Shown piece by piece: positions 12,509 to 24,178 of a DNA stretch of 64,000 nt (its first letter is position 1; each line of letters opens with the position of its first letter). The DNA is from Armillaria gallica (Eukaryota > Basidiomycota > Agaricomycetes > Agaricales > Physalacriaceae), in assembly GCA_037576215.1 (NCBI GenBank), contig JBANDB010000013.1:1054001-1118000 (forward strand), read 5' to 3'. The notes below the pieces were generated by a model. It made no database searches. It saw nothing but the letters and a program-made list of their open reading frames with translations, and was not told where the DNA came from. The position numbers were made by a program, and so were the translations under genes.

Positions 12509-14475
12509 CTATGGGCTCGCCGCATATACAGAGCGCTTCCTCAAGACATGTCCCCATTTCCAGAGTGACTGTTTTAAAATGATCAGCGTACAGAATGACA
12601 GAGACTTGGATAAGACATACCCAAAACACCGGCATAAGCAGGAAAGAGATACCAGCGAGTAGGGCAGAACCCGGTCCTAGGCCGAGGTTGACGAAGAACG
12701 CACGTCCGAAGAGTGGGAAGACGCTGGCGATGGCGGAGCGGAAGAGGTCGTTGCCAGCGAGGACAGACGCAGCGTAAGTAGGGTACGCTGACGTTATATA
12801 TGTCAGGATGCTCTGGAAGGTGAGGTAGATGCCCGGGAGGTAGAGCGCAGCGCCGATGACGGGAACGATCCAGTGGATGCTCTCTTTCGAGGTGAATCCA
12901 AAGATAAGAACGCTCGTCGGGATGAAAATGCTTGCGATCAGACCAATTTCCAGGCGGATCTCAGGCGCAATGTCGATGCCCGCAGCAGCGGCTTTGGCAT
13001 ATCTAGGTGCGATGTGGTATTTCAGGTAGAAAACATATGCGGTGTACTAGAAGGATTGTCAGCCTTAGGAATCTGGAGAAAAAAGATAACACTTACGGTG
13101 ATGGCACCAGAGACAACGAATGCGAGGAAAGGCAGACCACTGAGACCAAGGTTGAAGTGGTAGATGTCGGTGAATACAAGCGGGAAGGCTTCAAACCATA
13201 GGTAAAAGATCGCGTCTGATGAAATATCGTCAATCAAGAATCCTACCAAGAGGTTGTGGAAAATTACTCACAGACAAACCCTAGGTAGACGTTGGCGAAC
13301 ATCAAAACAGGTTCCTTGGCAAGAATGAAGGGGCGAATCAGCGCCTCCTGCATTACTTGTCCAAGAGACTCTCCCTCCTTGTCTTTCTCGCCCTGAGACC
13401 TCAACTCCTGGTTTCCTGTCAGCTTCCTAAGTCGTTGTGCACGCTTCAGTAGGATCGTTGGCTCGTAAGTCTCCGGAAGAAGTAGGAGGAGGAAGATGAG
13501 CGCGAAACCGGCGATCCACAGGAGCTCGTATTGAGGCCACCTCCATCCGTTGGCCTGTGCTGCGAACCCCCCGATGACTGGGCCAGTGATGGGACCCGCG
13601 ACAGCTCCGAGTGCCCAGATTCCGAGCACGTATGCGAATTGGTGCATAGGATAGATGTCCGCCATGGATGCACCTCCCGTAGCCAGCGCAGGACTGCCCA
13701 CAAACCCGGTAACGAAGCGGAATGCTAGAACCGTACTCATGTTTCTGGCGACGGTGACGGGTACCTGGAAGACGACGAATAGGAATAGGGTGACCATATA
13801 CACCGGGTTGCGACCTATCCCCGGAAGTTCTTGTAGAGGTGCTAGAAACATGGGTCCGATACCGTACGCTGATTAAGAGTGTCAGGACTATGTGGGATCG
13901 GAGTGGGAGGCTGAAAACTCACCAAGAACGTACAGAGAGAGTCCGAGAGTGGCCGTGGTCTGAGAGACATCGAAGTCAGTCATCAGGCCGAGAATTGACG
14001 GCGTGTAGATGGCTGAGCCGATATACACGCTGAAGGTCAGGAAACTGATGCTGAACGCGACAAATGCGCGCTTCGCCGGAGACCAATTTCTGGAGATAAT
14101 ATTCAGAAAATATATCTGATTGAGTTGGAAATGAAACAAACCTTGGATTTTCTTGATCATCGTCCCCGTACCACCCTACAATGTACGGATCTGAGTTAAG
14201 AGCAGTGTCAATCTGCTTTTGCTTCTCCGCGTCAAGATCCAGAGTTAACGAGGACTCTCTCGTGAGCTGTACTTCCGTCTTTTCCAAGTCGCCGCATAGT
14301 GTTGTTGCATCAGAGTCCGGGGACACAATTGTCGATGGTCTTTGAGAAATGGAAGGAGGAAATGCGGAGGAACCGCAAATCCGGGCCGCTGGTCAGCATA
14401 GGGAAAGATACGACCATTTGATATGTAGTTGATGGCTTGGCCGATGGTCGAGTCGCGGAAAATGTCTTGGACCAT
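12509..14475 (-). pseudogene. MFS drug/polyamine-type transporter, copy 1, early frameshift
   Basis: DHA1-type major facilitator. The N-terminus (MVQDIFRDSTIGQAINYISN) and the loop LPETYEPTILLKRAQRLRK after helix 6 are typical of fungal TPO/FLU1-like exporters. Helices are clear, including GAVAGPITGPVIGGFAAQ in the motif C position. The ending reads PVFW, an intron, then SLWKWGHVLRKRSVYAASP. Compared with copy 2, one base is missing near 14,347, just after codons for FLLP. This shifts the frame and leads to a stop at about residue 76, although everything downstream is open. It is therefore a recent pseudogene, or functional only if the missing base is an assembly error. Five introns keep phase. 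The block is inverted relative to copy 2 at 32.4 kb. Confidence 0.8.
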
Positions 14476-14985
14476 GGTGGGAGAAAGGACAGCCTGAGGG
14501 GATTTGATGCATTCTCATTATCGTCGGCTGCTTTTATACACGCAAAAAAATCCTGACAATAATTCAACCGGTGCGGAAAACGAATTATTCATCCACCTCG
14601 AGTGGTTGGTGATCAAAGGTCGGCATTCCCCCTTTCAGCCAGTTCACATTCGTCATCATGTTCGGTGCTTTCCGTGTGGGTCAAAATAGACTCCTATTTG
14701 AGTCTGTCGCCAAGAGAACAGCACAGTAAGCTAGAGTAAGCCATTGCCAGGAGACTTTGACTGTCAGATTATCGATGCTATCAGTCAGTATGATTTGGAA
14801 ACTCTGAGCTCGAATATTGGCCCCAGTGCTTTTCGGCGCTAGCAAGCAACTGAGCACTGCGCTAGAGTCCTTGCGGTTACCCGTAAGGTGGAAGTAGGGG
14901 AGGGGGAATCGGTCCTGACTAAACATGCGAGGACGCGTCGCGAATTCGGTACAAAAGTGAGTCAAATTTGCAACAAATTTGTTAC
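14476..14985 (-). promoter_or_regulatory. Upstream region of MFS copy 1
   Basis: This upstream block recurs as an orphan at 11,268-11,613, in part upstream of copy 2 (32,138-32,453), and before the decayed copy at 38,270-38,600. Repeated retention suggests it always travelled with the transporter. I identified no specific operator. Confidence 0.5.
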
Positions 14986-15301
14986 ATTTTGCGTGAGTTG
15001 ATCCCACTGTTATCAATCATTTAGTCCTGACTATGGTTGTGTCGACTCGATATACTTTAGGGAACAAGTATATTCACGCTTAGATTGTGCCCAGCGTGAT
15101 ATTGTATCAAAGCGAAGGAGTTGTCTGATAGAAAACTGTCAGGGGAACCGCTTCGAGTCAATTTTGCCGGCACCGGCACCGGCGATTGCCGAGACGCGTT
15201 GTTTGCATAATTGTGGCTGTGTACAAAATTTCCTCCATTCACTTTCCCCTTCCTCGGTCGCGTCCAGGCTAGGAATTCGCCATTCTGCATGACCACTTTA
15301 C

Positions 15302-16912
15302 ATGATTAGAAGGGGCTTATATGTAGGACGATGGGCGCAGGAATCAATTTTCACCCGTACCTTTACCTCGACCATCGCGCAATGGAAGGGCGGCGAAGGG
15401 AGTCACCAGAGGCTTCTCGATTCCCTGAGCAACCTCTCTTCGTTACTCTCATCTTCTGAGCATGGCAACGATAATGTACAGAAATTTGTGCAGAGGAAAC
15501 TCAACCATCGCGATGCTTATACCTCGTCTCGGGATATCGTCTTCCAGAAGATCCTGACGCTGCTCGTTGAGCATCGGTCTTGGGACGTGGGGATATCTGT
15601 GTATAACCGAATGAACACGGAAGGACTGCAGGTGCCAGAACATCTGAAGGCTTGCTTCATAGTTGCAAAGTGGCTTGCGTTGCCGCTGTGGAAGCAGAAG
15701 AAGCAGTTATTGGCTTTGCATCGGAAGTTTGCAGCGTCTTCGTTCGAGGAAAAGCAGCTGTTAGATCTCTTGGATGCATTCGACTGGTCGTCATGTGCCG
15801 CCGAGGGGGTACAGCTCATAGAGATATTTATCAAGAGCAAGGGGGAGGGTTATATCCCATCTACCGTGGTTGTAAACAGGCTCGTCAATCTACAGACACT
15901 GGCCGGTGATTTGGATGGGGCATTCGAATTTTTGCGGAAGCTTAGGCCCGGCAGCGAAGAGGGGACTCTTCAGCCGTTCGTATCCGTCATTGCGCGTATG
16001 TCTGACACAGGAACAGACGACAAGACCACTCTCGAGGACCTCATGAATCTCATGAAGGAGCGTGACATTGGTGCCGATACCTCTGTCTTCAACGTCCTCA
16101 TTGCCCGCGAAATCAAACTCGGCACGTACAGGGTCTATCCACGCGTTCTATCATACTACGAGGTCCTTCGAAACTTGCATGCTGCCACAGGCATCGGCCC
16201 CGACGTATACACCTTCCAGCATCTCTGCACCACTATGGGACGTTATCACGAGCCTAAACGCAGGGGCTGGGTACCAGGAAAAGACCAGTTTACCCCTCGT
16301 CATCTCTTTCGCGACATGGTCGCCATCCATTTCAACACCGAAGAGTCCAAAACCTCATCCGTCGACATGAGCGAGCTTTACAAGGACCAAAAACTTCTCA
16401 ACTCGATGTTGCTCATGTTTCTCACTCTCGACGACCAAGTCGGGGCCCTCGTCTCCCTTCGCGGGTTCACAAAGTTCGGAATTCCCGTTAATGCCAAGAC
16501 GTTCGAGTACGTCGTCGAGCATCTCGCTCGGAAGATCCATCACAATAAACAAAAATGGATGCCGGTATTTTTGGGCAGATCGGAGCCGGTTGAGAATATG
16601 GAGTTGATGGATCCCCGGTTGCTGACTCTTCTACTCACCTCGATGAAGAGGAACAGGAGTGGCCTTGGACGCTGTGTCGTTCCTACGCTTGATATGATCA
16701 ACGAGAAGACGGAAGTTCCATCGAGCGCACGGCTTGACGTGACTCCCCTTGGAGATGCGTTGTTGCGGGCCGCGTACAACGCAAAGGGGAAGCGAACCGA
16801 GGACTCAGATCAGGTTATCAAGCGGGAGACATCAGAGGCAGCGACGCTAATGTTCCCAGAGGTCCCAACGAAAAACTATCAATGTGGACCTAGGCGTCCT
16901 CGCAGGAAGTGA
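15302..16912 (+). CDS. Mitochondrial pentatricopeptide-repeat protein
   Basis: An uninterrupted frame of 536 residues. The first 25 or so residues are basic with no acidic residues before a Glu (MIRRGLYVGRWAQ), consistent with mitochondrial import. Helix-turn-helix units with PPR spacing follow, such as SVYNRMNTEGLQVPEHLKACF, written here in part as WDVGISVYNRMN, then VVVNRLVNLQTLAGDLDGAF and TSVFNVLIAREIKLGTYRVY. The C-terminus is basic (GPRRPRRK). Such proteins bind mitochondrial transcripts or the mitoribosome (PTCD3/Pet309-like); which of these applies cannot be said. Lack of introns stands out in this intron-rich window but is common for PPR genes. Confidence 0.75.
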   Translation: MIRRGLYVGRWAQESIFTRTFTSTIAQWKGGEGSHQRLLDSLSNLSSLLSSSEHGNDNVQKFVQRKLNHRDAYTSSRDIVFQKILTLLVEHRSWDVGISVYNRMNTEGLQVPEHLKACFIVAKWLALPLWKQKKQLLALHRKFAASSFEEKQLLDLLDAFDWSSCAAEGVQLIEIFIKSKGEGYIPSTVVVNRLVNLQTLAGDLDGAFEFLRKLRPGSEEGTLQPFVSVIARMSDTGTDDKTTLEDLMNLMKERDIGADTSVFNVLIAREIKLGTYRVYPRVLSYYEVLRNLHAATGIGPDVYTFQHLCTTMGRYHEPKRRGWVPGKDQFTPRHLFRDMVAIHFNTEESKTSSVDMSELYKDQKLLNSMLLMFLTLDDQVGALVSLRGFTKFGIPVNAKTFEYVVEHLARKIHHNKQKWMPVFLGRSEPVENMELMDPRLLTLLLTSMKRNRSGLGRCVVPTLDMINEKTEVPSSARLDVTPLGDALLRAAYNAKGKRTEDSDQVIKRETSEAATLMFPEVPTKNYQCGPRRPRRK

Positions 16913-17952
16913 TTTCTACGTGCTCACAGTTACCGGTCGACATCTCGAAAGCTCTTTGGTGTACTTGAAACCTCGGGACGATGAGGTGCGTCTCCCATCC
17001 TGATGCGGTTCTCTTGCTGACCGTTACATAGAGTTTGGATGATGCGCGTTGCAGCTTGAGTTTTTAGTAGTCGGTATCTACCTGCAGCATCCTATCTTGG
17101 CCACACTACCGGACCAGTGATATAAATTCCACATGCCTTTCTACCTGTAATTTACCTGGATATCCACCGCCACTCATCTCTCTCTTCGAGACTACGTCGT
17201 CGGGAACAAAAGAGTTGAGCTCTCTGGCTTGAGCCTTCAGCTTCAGAACCCATATGTACGCTGATCCGTCTTGGATCCAAACTTGACTGATATGCGCTAC
17301 ATGTAGCTGTCCTCTTGTAAGAGATCTTGGAGTATTAATTCCGTTGCGAAACATTGGGATGTCAATCACACAGTCAAATGATCAATGTACCCGCGACGAA
17401 GAGACAAGATCTTTTCAGGATGGCGAAGTAGAATATACAATGACCATACTTAATTTCTTGAATATGGCGAAGACTACATGGTTGAGCCGGACGCTTCGGT
17501 AGTCGTTGAACAGAAAGCAAGCACGAGGGTTTCGCTTGTGAAGCGAGACCGACTGCAGATGCTTTTCGTAGGGATGCCGACACTCGCACACCGGGGAAAT
17601 GACATCCGCTCGTGGCAAAGCCCCACGACGTGTAAAATTCCTGGGATACCGTGTATTATCAAAAACAATTGGTGAACATCGTGATTCAGAGAATTCGCAC
17701 TCTAATGCAACTCAGTATCAAACACTCGGATTAATTAAGATCGTGTGGCTGCCGTCCACGATCCTCAGTGTGCCCGCTTCTTTATCCCAGATGGTTCGAA
17801 CAATTTGCATCTCTCTTACAGCTAAGATTTTTCCCATTCATGGTAGCCGGCGTGAGAAGAAGAATGTGAGAGAAAGGCACCAAAAATATGTGGAAATTGC
17901 GAAACAGAAGTCCAAAACAGAACAAAACATAGTACAGGGTGGGTAAAGAATA
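16913..17952. other. Intergenic with an uncertain minus-strand gene
   Basis: Between about 17,106 and 17,668 on the minus strand there are three overlapping moderate frames, for example one containing GQLHVAHISQVWIQDGSAYI. I could not connect them by credible introns or recognise a family. The rest shows nothing. Confidence 0.25.
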
Positions 17953-20111
17953 TCATTGTTCAACGGAAGCTGCCTTGCTCCGCGCTCGTAGCTGAGGACC
18001 ATATCTGTAGAAAATAAAAGGTGCCGGGCAGCCAATAACCAAGCAGATCAAAGCCAGGATGGAGTTACCCCAGCCTAGAGAATATGAGACTGACGTTCAT
18101 TGGTCCAGCGGGAAAGCCACTTACCGTCGCCAAGTCTCTCATACATCTTGTCAGCGAAAAGAGGAAATCCAAACCCAGCGAAGGCTCTGAATGAGGAAAC
18201 CCCTGCAATCGCACTGGCCGCATGGAGCGCGTAATTATCCACCTGTGAAGGGGTGTGAATTCTTACCTCTCAAACTATCGTTGATTATTCACCAGATAGG
18301 TCTGTATACACGTCCAATTCCCACCTGTTACGTCGCGTTGACTTAGTAGTACAGTGAAAACTTGCGAGAAACGCACCAATTCCGATAGAATATATGAACA
18401 CGCCGATGTCTATCAGTGAGCCTCAGTCGAGTTGGAAAGCATTGCAAGGACAAGACACACCAGGAAGAAGCCAAAGGGTGCGCGCATTAGCGGTCCATCC
18501 ATATATCAACAATCCAATTGGGAGCGTAGTCGCGGAAACCATTAGAAGCGGTAATCTGAATGATGGGTCAAGCTCTTCTCAAGTTTTAGCACAAGACTGC
18601 AACGCTACCTCATTTCAGGGGTACCGATCCCACCATTTCTGGCTTTTAGTCGAACATAAACCTTATTCAAAACTCTTGCACCGACTTGTCCTCCGACTAG
18701 TGAGGGAGATCAGATCAACCGTAAGGTCTATAAAAAGGCTGAATAATCCCACCTGTGGATCCCAAGGCGATTGCGAGATAGTGTAAGCCGGCAATTCCAG
18801 TGTTTTCATGGTATTGATCAGTGTATACCTTGACGAAGGCTGCTTGACTGGTCAAAAGTCGGGTTCAAAAAAGACAAGAGTAGTACCCACTTGAAAGACT
18901 AAGATACAGTATGCCGTAGAGAACCGCCATATACAAGGCAAAAACTTGTACAATAGGCTCCGTGGCCAGAAACTTCAGCGGCTTGATCATGCCTTGGGTC
19001 ATGACACTAGCCCAATGTCGGTCAGGTTGCTCGAACCGCGAGCGTATCATGACATTGCCGGTAGACTTCCTGAGAGCGCGAGCCCTGCGCTTCTGTAGCT
19101 CCGGAACATAGGTCTCTTCTAGAAAGATCTTATTACGAAGACGGTGAGCGGATTGAAATTTATTCAAGTCGAAAGAAATGTACTCACGAAGCCTGCAATT
19201 TGTAGAACGGCATCAGCAATGCTGACGCTCCAAAAGACCCACTCCCATCGGACCCGTGAGGCTATCCATCCACCGACTAAGGGACCGGTAGAAGGCCCGA
19301 CTAATGGAGCAAGGGAATACAAGCTCATCGCCATTCCCCTCTCCTCCGGCGACCAAAGATCACCAACAACGCCCCCACCGACGGACTGAGGGGCAGCGCC
19401 ACCAAACCCAGCCAGGAATCTGAAAATTAGCATTTGTGTGGGTGTCTTGGCGATAGAGCACGTGGTATTAAATACTAAAGATGGCAAATCAAATCGTCAG
19501 CAAAGGAAAAAGGAGCATTTAAGAGCGAATACCTAAAAACCAGATATTAGATACCTGTAGAACTATCAGACGACCACAGAGCTCGGACATCGGTCCCCAT
19601 ATTAAAGGCTTCTCAAGCTTGAGCGGTGTGTCATAGTATAAGAGAGAGCGAGACTTACCCCGCATGCATATGCCAGGACGAAAATGGAGAGCGACATATT
19701 TTGCAAAATCGAATCGTGCGGGATATCCAATGCATCAGAAATAATCGGCAACGCAGGAGACGATATCGATGAAGCTACCGGGCTTTTATATGACAGAGTC
19801 CATCGGTATTACCGTTCTGTTGGACGTGGGAATGCATACCTTATGAACGTAAAAAGACTGACAACCAATGTAACGGTCCAGCGTCTTCGGTTACTCCAGT
19901 TACGAGGATTACCTGGATCGTTGGGTCCATCCCGGTCCAGTTCCTTGGTACTCGCGTTTTCCGAATGCTGGTAAGTTTCATCAATAGACGGTGACGTTGT
20001 CAGGCTTGAGTCGGAGCCGGATTCTACCATGGGGTCAAAGGATTCGTTATACGAGGATAATATGATAGATTTGAGGAGAAGCAAAGTACCGCGGTCTTCA
20101 GACAGTGACAT
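17953..20111 (-). CDS. DHA1-type MFS multidrug/polyamine transporter
   Basis: Plasma-membrane proton-coupled exporter of the DHA1 group, of the 12-helix kind. After a Ser/Asp-rich cytosolic N-terminus come the boundary NPRNWSNRRRW and helix 1. The next exon reads SPVASSISSPALPIISDAL through LSIFVLAYACG. Then come motif A (GPMSELCGR), the FLAGFGGAAPQSVGGGVVGD segment, motif C (APLVGPSTGPLVGG), and the central loop with FLEETYVPELQKRRARALRK. The end is CLVIGCPAPFIFYRYGPQLR and a short polar tail. Many short introns are needed; I checked several but not all. The start could instead lie at the Met at about 20,030. It belongs to the same superfamily as the duplicated MFS genes but is not a close copy of them. 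Confidence 0.75.
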
Positions 20112-21739
20112 GTGTATCCAAAGCAAAGCACAGAAGGGCGGCTTTATGTGAAATGAGGCGAACACAGAAAGGCAAATATTTCCAGAGGTTTTAAGGGTGA
20201 GCAAGAGCCGAGGCAAAGGAGACTATTAAGTGGGCTGCATGGTACTCCTCGCTCCAATTTTCCTTGTAGAGGGAGCCAAGCCATCGCCTAATTTCATGCT
20301 TGGAAGACCCGGAGCACTGGGTATGAGAAAAATTTGTTTAGCCTGTATCTCTGTGGAAAGACGTAAAATTCAGCTGACAGCTCCCAAAGGCATCAGTATC
20401 CGTGCGAAATTTAGCACTAGGACTTTCCGGATTCCTCACCGGCTATTCCTCGGCTGAAAAACCTGCCTAGTGAGCAAGACATGAGAAGAAACGTCTCTCC
20501 ACCACATTTCCGACACATACATATGGTCCCGCGAAGCGGACGAGTCATGGTGGCGTGAGAAAGACTACGAGCTTTTTAGGCAGTTGCCGTCCTGACTTTG
20601 ACTTCAATCATAAGTTACAACCATCTCAAGCTGCAGATAAACTGTGTCGTCTGGTTGCATCCTGAAATTTATAAGTACGTAGGGAATTGCCTCCAACTAC
20701 AACTTATCAGGTACTTTCCCTCGATTTTTTTTTTGCTTTCCTTGGACCAAAGTTTTGTTTACATGGTTTAATTAGACATGAACCGGCGACACGGAGAACT
20801 CTGCTTACGGGCAAGCCTCCAATGAACTCAAATTTGAGCCAAAGACACTTTATGGTTACCCAATCCAGCTTTGTCTTTACAGTCTATTGTTGTGTTATCT
20901 TGGCACCGTCGTATTCCGTACGTAATTCATACCACCACTTCTTATCGTCATCGTTAGTGGAATCCCACCATCCCCAGTATTTTCCACCGATTTAGGAAGC
21001 ACGGTCTCAGCTGCATGTATTCTACCCATTAGCATTCACTGCGTCCGAAACTGCGAAAAGGACTGGGCGTCGTCAATTCTACCCTTCTAATGATGTTAAA
21101 CTTTCTCTCTTCTGTATTACTACAATTGAAGGTGAGTCGTCGTTCCGGTCCAATGCGAGTGGCGTTCTAACGTAATTACGCGAACAGGAATAAATATAGC
21201 CGGCTCTTCAAATACAATCACAGACAGAAATACATATGCCTCGGGATCTTCTGGCCAAGCTAAGAATGACCATAAATGTGTATTTTTGAAATAACTCTGG
21301 GATATGTTCCTCATCGGTGACTTCGGTCTTGGCATTTCCTGATCGCGTACCCAGAATTGTGTAAAACGAATGTGAGGGTGTCCTTTGCTGAGAAATGTCT
21401 ATTCAATTCCAGCTCATATCCCACGACTTTCAGGCATGGAGTACATCTTCATAACCTCCGAACTCAATGCTCCAAGGGGTATCATCTGCAGTTGTCAGGC
21501 TGTTGTCCATTGCAGAAGGGAATTTTCTACACTCCATAAGCCCATCGACCACGCAAATTTGGCTTTTTTTCACAAGAGGATGGAGCGCAGAAACCACGTT
21601 AGCCAATGCCAGTGGTTATGTACTCCCAAGCCAAGACAAAACCATTTTCGTACCAAGTGCTGTTAAGCTATTTAATCCTGGTATTCACTGGGACGCGTCA
21701 CCTTCAACCTGTTTTCCTCTTTGTATAAGCCCGTTTCCA
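20112..21739. other. Intergenic region of 1.6 kb, no gene seen
   Basis: Contains only short frames without recognisable features, including a poly-T run at 20,722-20,732. The right part should hold the promoter of the 2-isopropylmalate synthase gene. A C6-type or Leu3-type site was looked for but not convincingly found. Confidence 0.5.
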
Positions 21740-24033
21740 ATGCCTATGTTGTACGTTCACGTGGTACCCAACCACTCCATGCTTCCCATTGACTTCTTTG
21801 TCCAGGCCTAATCCTGCCAAGAAATACTTACCGTATCCTGCAGTCAATTTTCCGCCCAACTACGTTCGCCAATGGCCAGCCAGAAGAACCACCGTTTCTC
21901 CAACTTGGCTCTCAACAGACTTACGTGACGGAAACCAAGCACTAGTCAATCCTATGAGTAATACGACTAAACTTGAGCTCTTCCGGTCAGTTTCTCTCTT
22001 CTTAGTAACATCAGCTCGCCTGACTGCAATTCGCTAGATTATTGGTCGATATCGGGTTTAAAGAGATCGAAGTCGCATATCCATCTGCTGCCGACCTAGA
22101 GTATCAATTCGTCAGATCTCTGATCGAAAATGCTGAAATCCCGGACGACGTTGCTATTCAAGTAGGTTTCGTTTCTCTGGATATAGCAACGCAGTAAATC
22201 TTATTTCTTCGCAGATCATCACTCCCGCCCGTTCGGATCTGATAACAAAGTCAATCTCATCTTTATCTGGTGCGAAGCACGCGATCATCCATCTCTACAA
22301 TGCCGTGTCTCCTGTCTTCCGGGAAGTCGTGTTCAGGAACACGAAAGAACAGACAATCGATTTGACTCTCAACGCTGTTCGTTTGGTCAAAAAGTTGACT
22401 GAAGAGGAGACCGCTCGTTCTGGTACGTAGTATATATGGTATGAAGCGTTGACCAGACGTCTAATAGTACATCGATTAGGCACACGCTTCACGCTGAATT
22501 ATTGCCTCGAGACGTTTTCCCAGACGGAACCCGAATTCACGGTCGAACTCGGCAACAGAGTTCTGGCGGAATGGGGGAAGGCCAGCCCGGACGATAAGGT
22601 TATTTTTAACTTAGCTGCTACTGTCGAGTGTGCACCGAGCAACCATTACGCTGATATGGTAAGAGACATCATACTTTAGTCTTCTCTAACCGCTCGCTGA
22701 TCTGTTTTATCAGGTGGAGTACTTCTCCAACCATATTAATCAGCGAGACAGCGTTATCCTGAGTATTCATCCTCATAACGATAGAGGTAAGCATCCACAA
22801 CTTGTTCAGCTGCAAGTCCTAACCTTCCTCAATCCAGGAACCGCTGTCGCTGCAGCAGAACTGGGCCTTCTCGCTGGAGGCACCCGCGTTGAAGGTTGCC
22901 TCCTCGGGAACGGCGAACGCACCGGAAACGTCGACCTAATCTCCCTCGCTCTGAACCTGTACTCTCAAGGCAACTCTCCTCGCCTCGACTTCTCTAATCT
23001 CCCAGAGATCGTCGAGACTGTCTGTCGTTGCAATGAGATGTCCATCCCCGTTCGTTACCCCTACGCCGGGAACCTCGTGTTCTCCGCTTTCGCTGGGACG
23101 CACCAAGATGCCATTAAAAAGGGTCTTGACTCTCAAGCGAAGCGATGGGCAGAAGTTGATCGTTCCGCGACGGGCATCAAGTTCTGGGCTGTGCCGTATA
23201 TCCCTCTAGATCCCAAGGACATCGGGTATGGCTATGAGAACCTCATCAGGGTCAGCAGCCAGAGCGGGAAGGCCGGAACTGCATATGTTATCAAACAAAA
23301 GATGCAACTCGACCTGCCTCGTCGAATGCAAATGGCATTCTACGGTGTCGTCCAGAAGGAAAGTGAACGCTCTGGCAAAGAAATGACGACCACCCTTATC
23401 ACAGACGCCTTCAAACGAACGTACTCCATCCACCATCAGCCTATTAATCGACTTTTTCTCCAGTCCTATAGTCTCTTGCCATTGTCGCCCTCGTCTAAAA
23501 CGCCGTCTTCGCCTGCCTCGGACTATTCTGATGACCTCTTCACCTTGTCTTCCGCTGAAGATAACGAAGCCCATGTCAGGTTTGAAGGCCACGTCGTCGT
23601 GGATGGCGCTTTGCGCATTATCCAGGGCGACGGCGGCAATACAGTCCAGGCAGTCTTGAACGCCATGCAGTCGTTCCTCGACCTGGAACTCACCACGGGT
23701 GAGTACGCTGCGCAGACGATCAATACCGACAACGCCCCCAAAGCAGCAACGTTCCTCGAGATGCGTGGACCGTGTGGCGAAAGTGCATGGGGCGTCGGTA
23801 TTTCTGATGGCGTGACGGCCTCCAAATGTCGCGCGGTCATCAGCGCCGCCAACGGACTCATTGGCGATCGACCCATTCCCCGAAAGATGATATTCACCCC
23901 TCGCCCTCTCCCCGCTCAGAGTCAGCTAGCAGACAACTGGCTTCGAGATGTCAAGCTGAGGACAGGACACGCCCTCTTGCCTACACCCGAGCAGGAGAGG
24001 GCCGAGTTTGTCAAGATGGAGACGTCGGTCTGA
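21740..24033 (+). CDS. LEU4: 2-isopropylmalate synthase
   Basis: Condenses acetyl-CoA with 2-ketoisovalerate, the first committed step of leucine synthesis, in mitochondria and cytosol. Exon 1 is only 11 bases; joined across a 66-bp intron it gives MPMLPNPAKKY, the usual start of fungal Leu4. Catalytic landmarks are [15 protein letters not shown] (metal and substrate binding), [28 protein letters not shown], and the zinc-site motif SIHPHNDRG. The large last exon, 22,714-24,033, carries the C-terminal LeuA regulatory domain (feedback by leucine) with [19 protein letters not shown]. Length is about 620 residues, as expected, and no lesions are seen. Confidence 0.93.
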
Positions 24034-24178
24034 ACCGGGGTAGAAGACCATATCTTTAGACTTTTCTGAGTGTACCTATGATAAGCGATATTTTGTATTT
24101 TATGTATGTATTGTGTAACAGGTATAATTTGTTACTAGCAAGCATATCAAAGCAGTTGTGATTAGTTATATTTCATCA

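Noticed and set aside
23206..23897. Long open frames opposite the 2-isopropylmalate synthase gene
   Set aside because: Antisense shadows of a strongly conserved gene; no family features.
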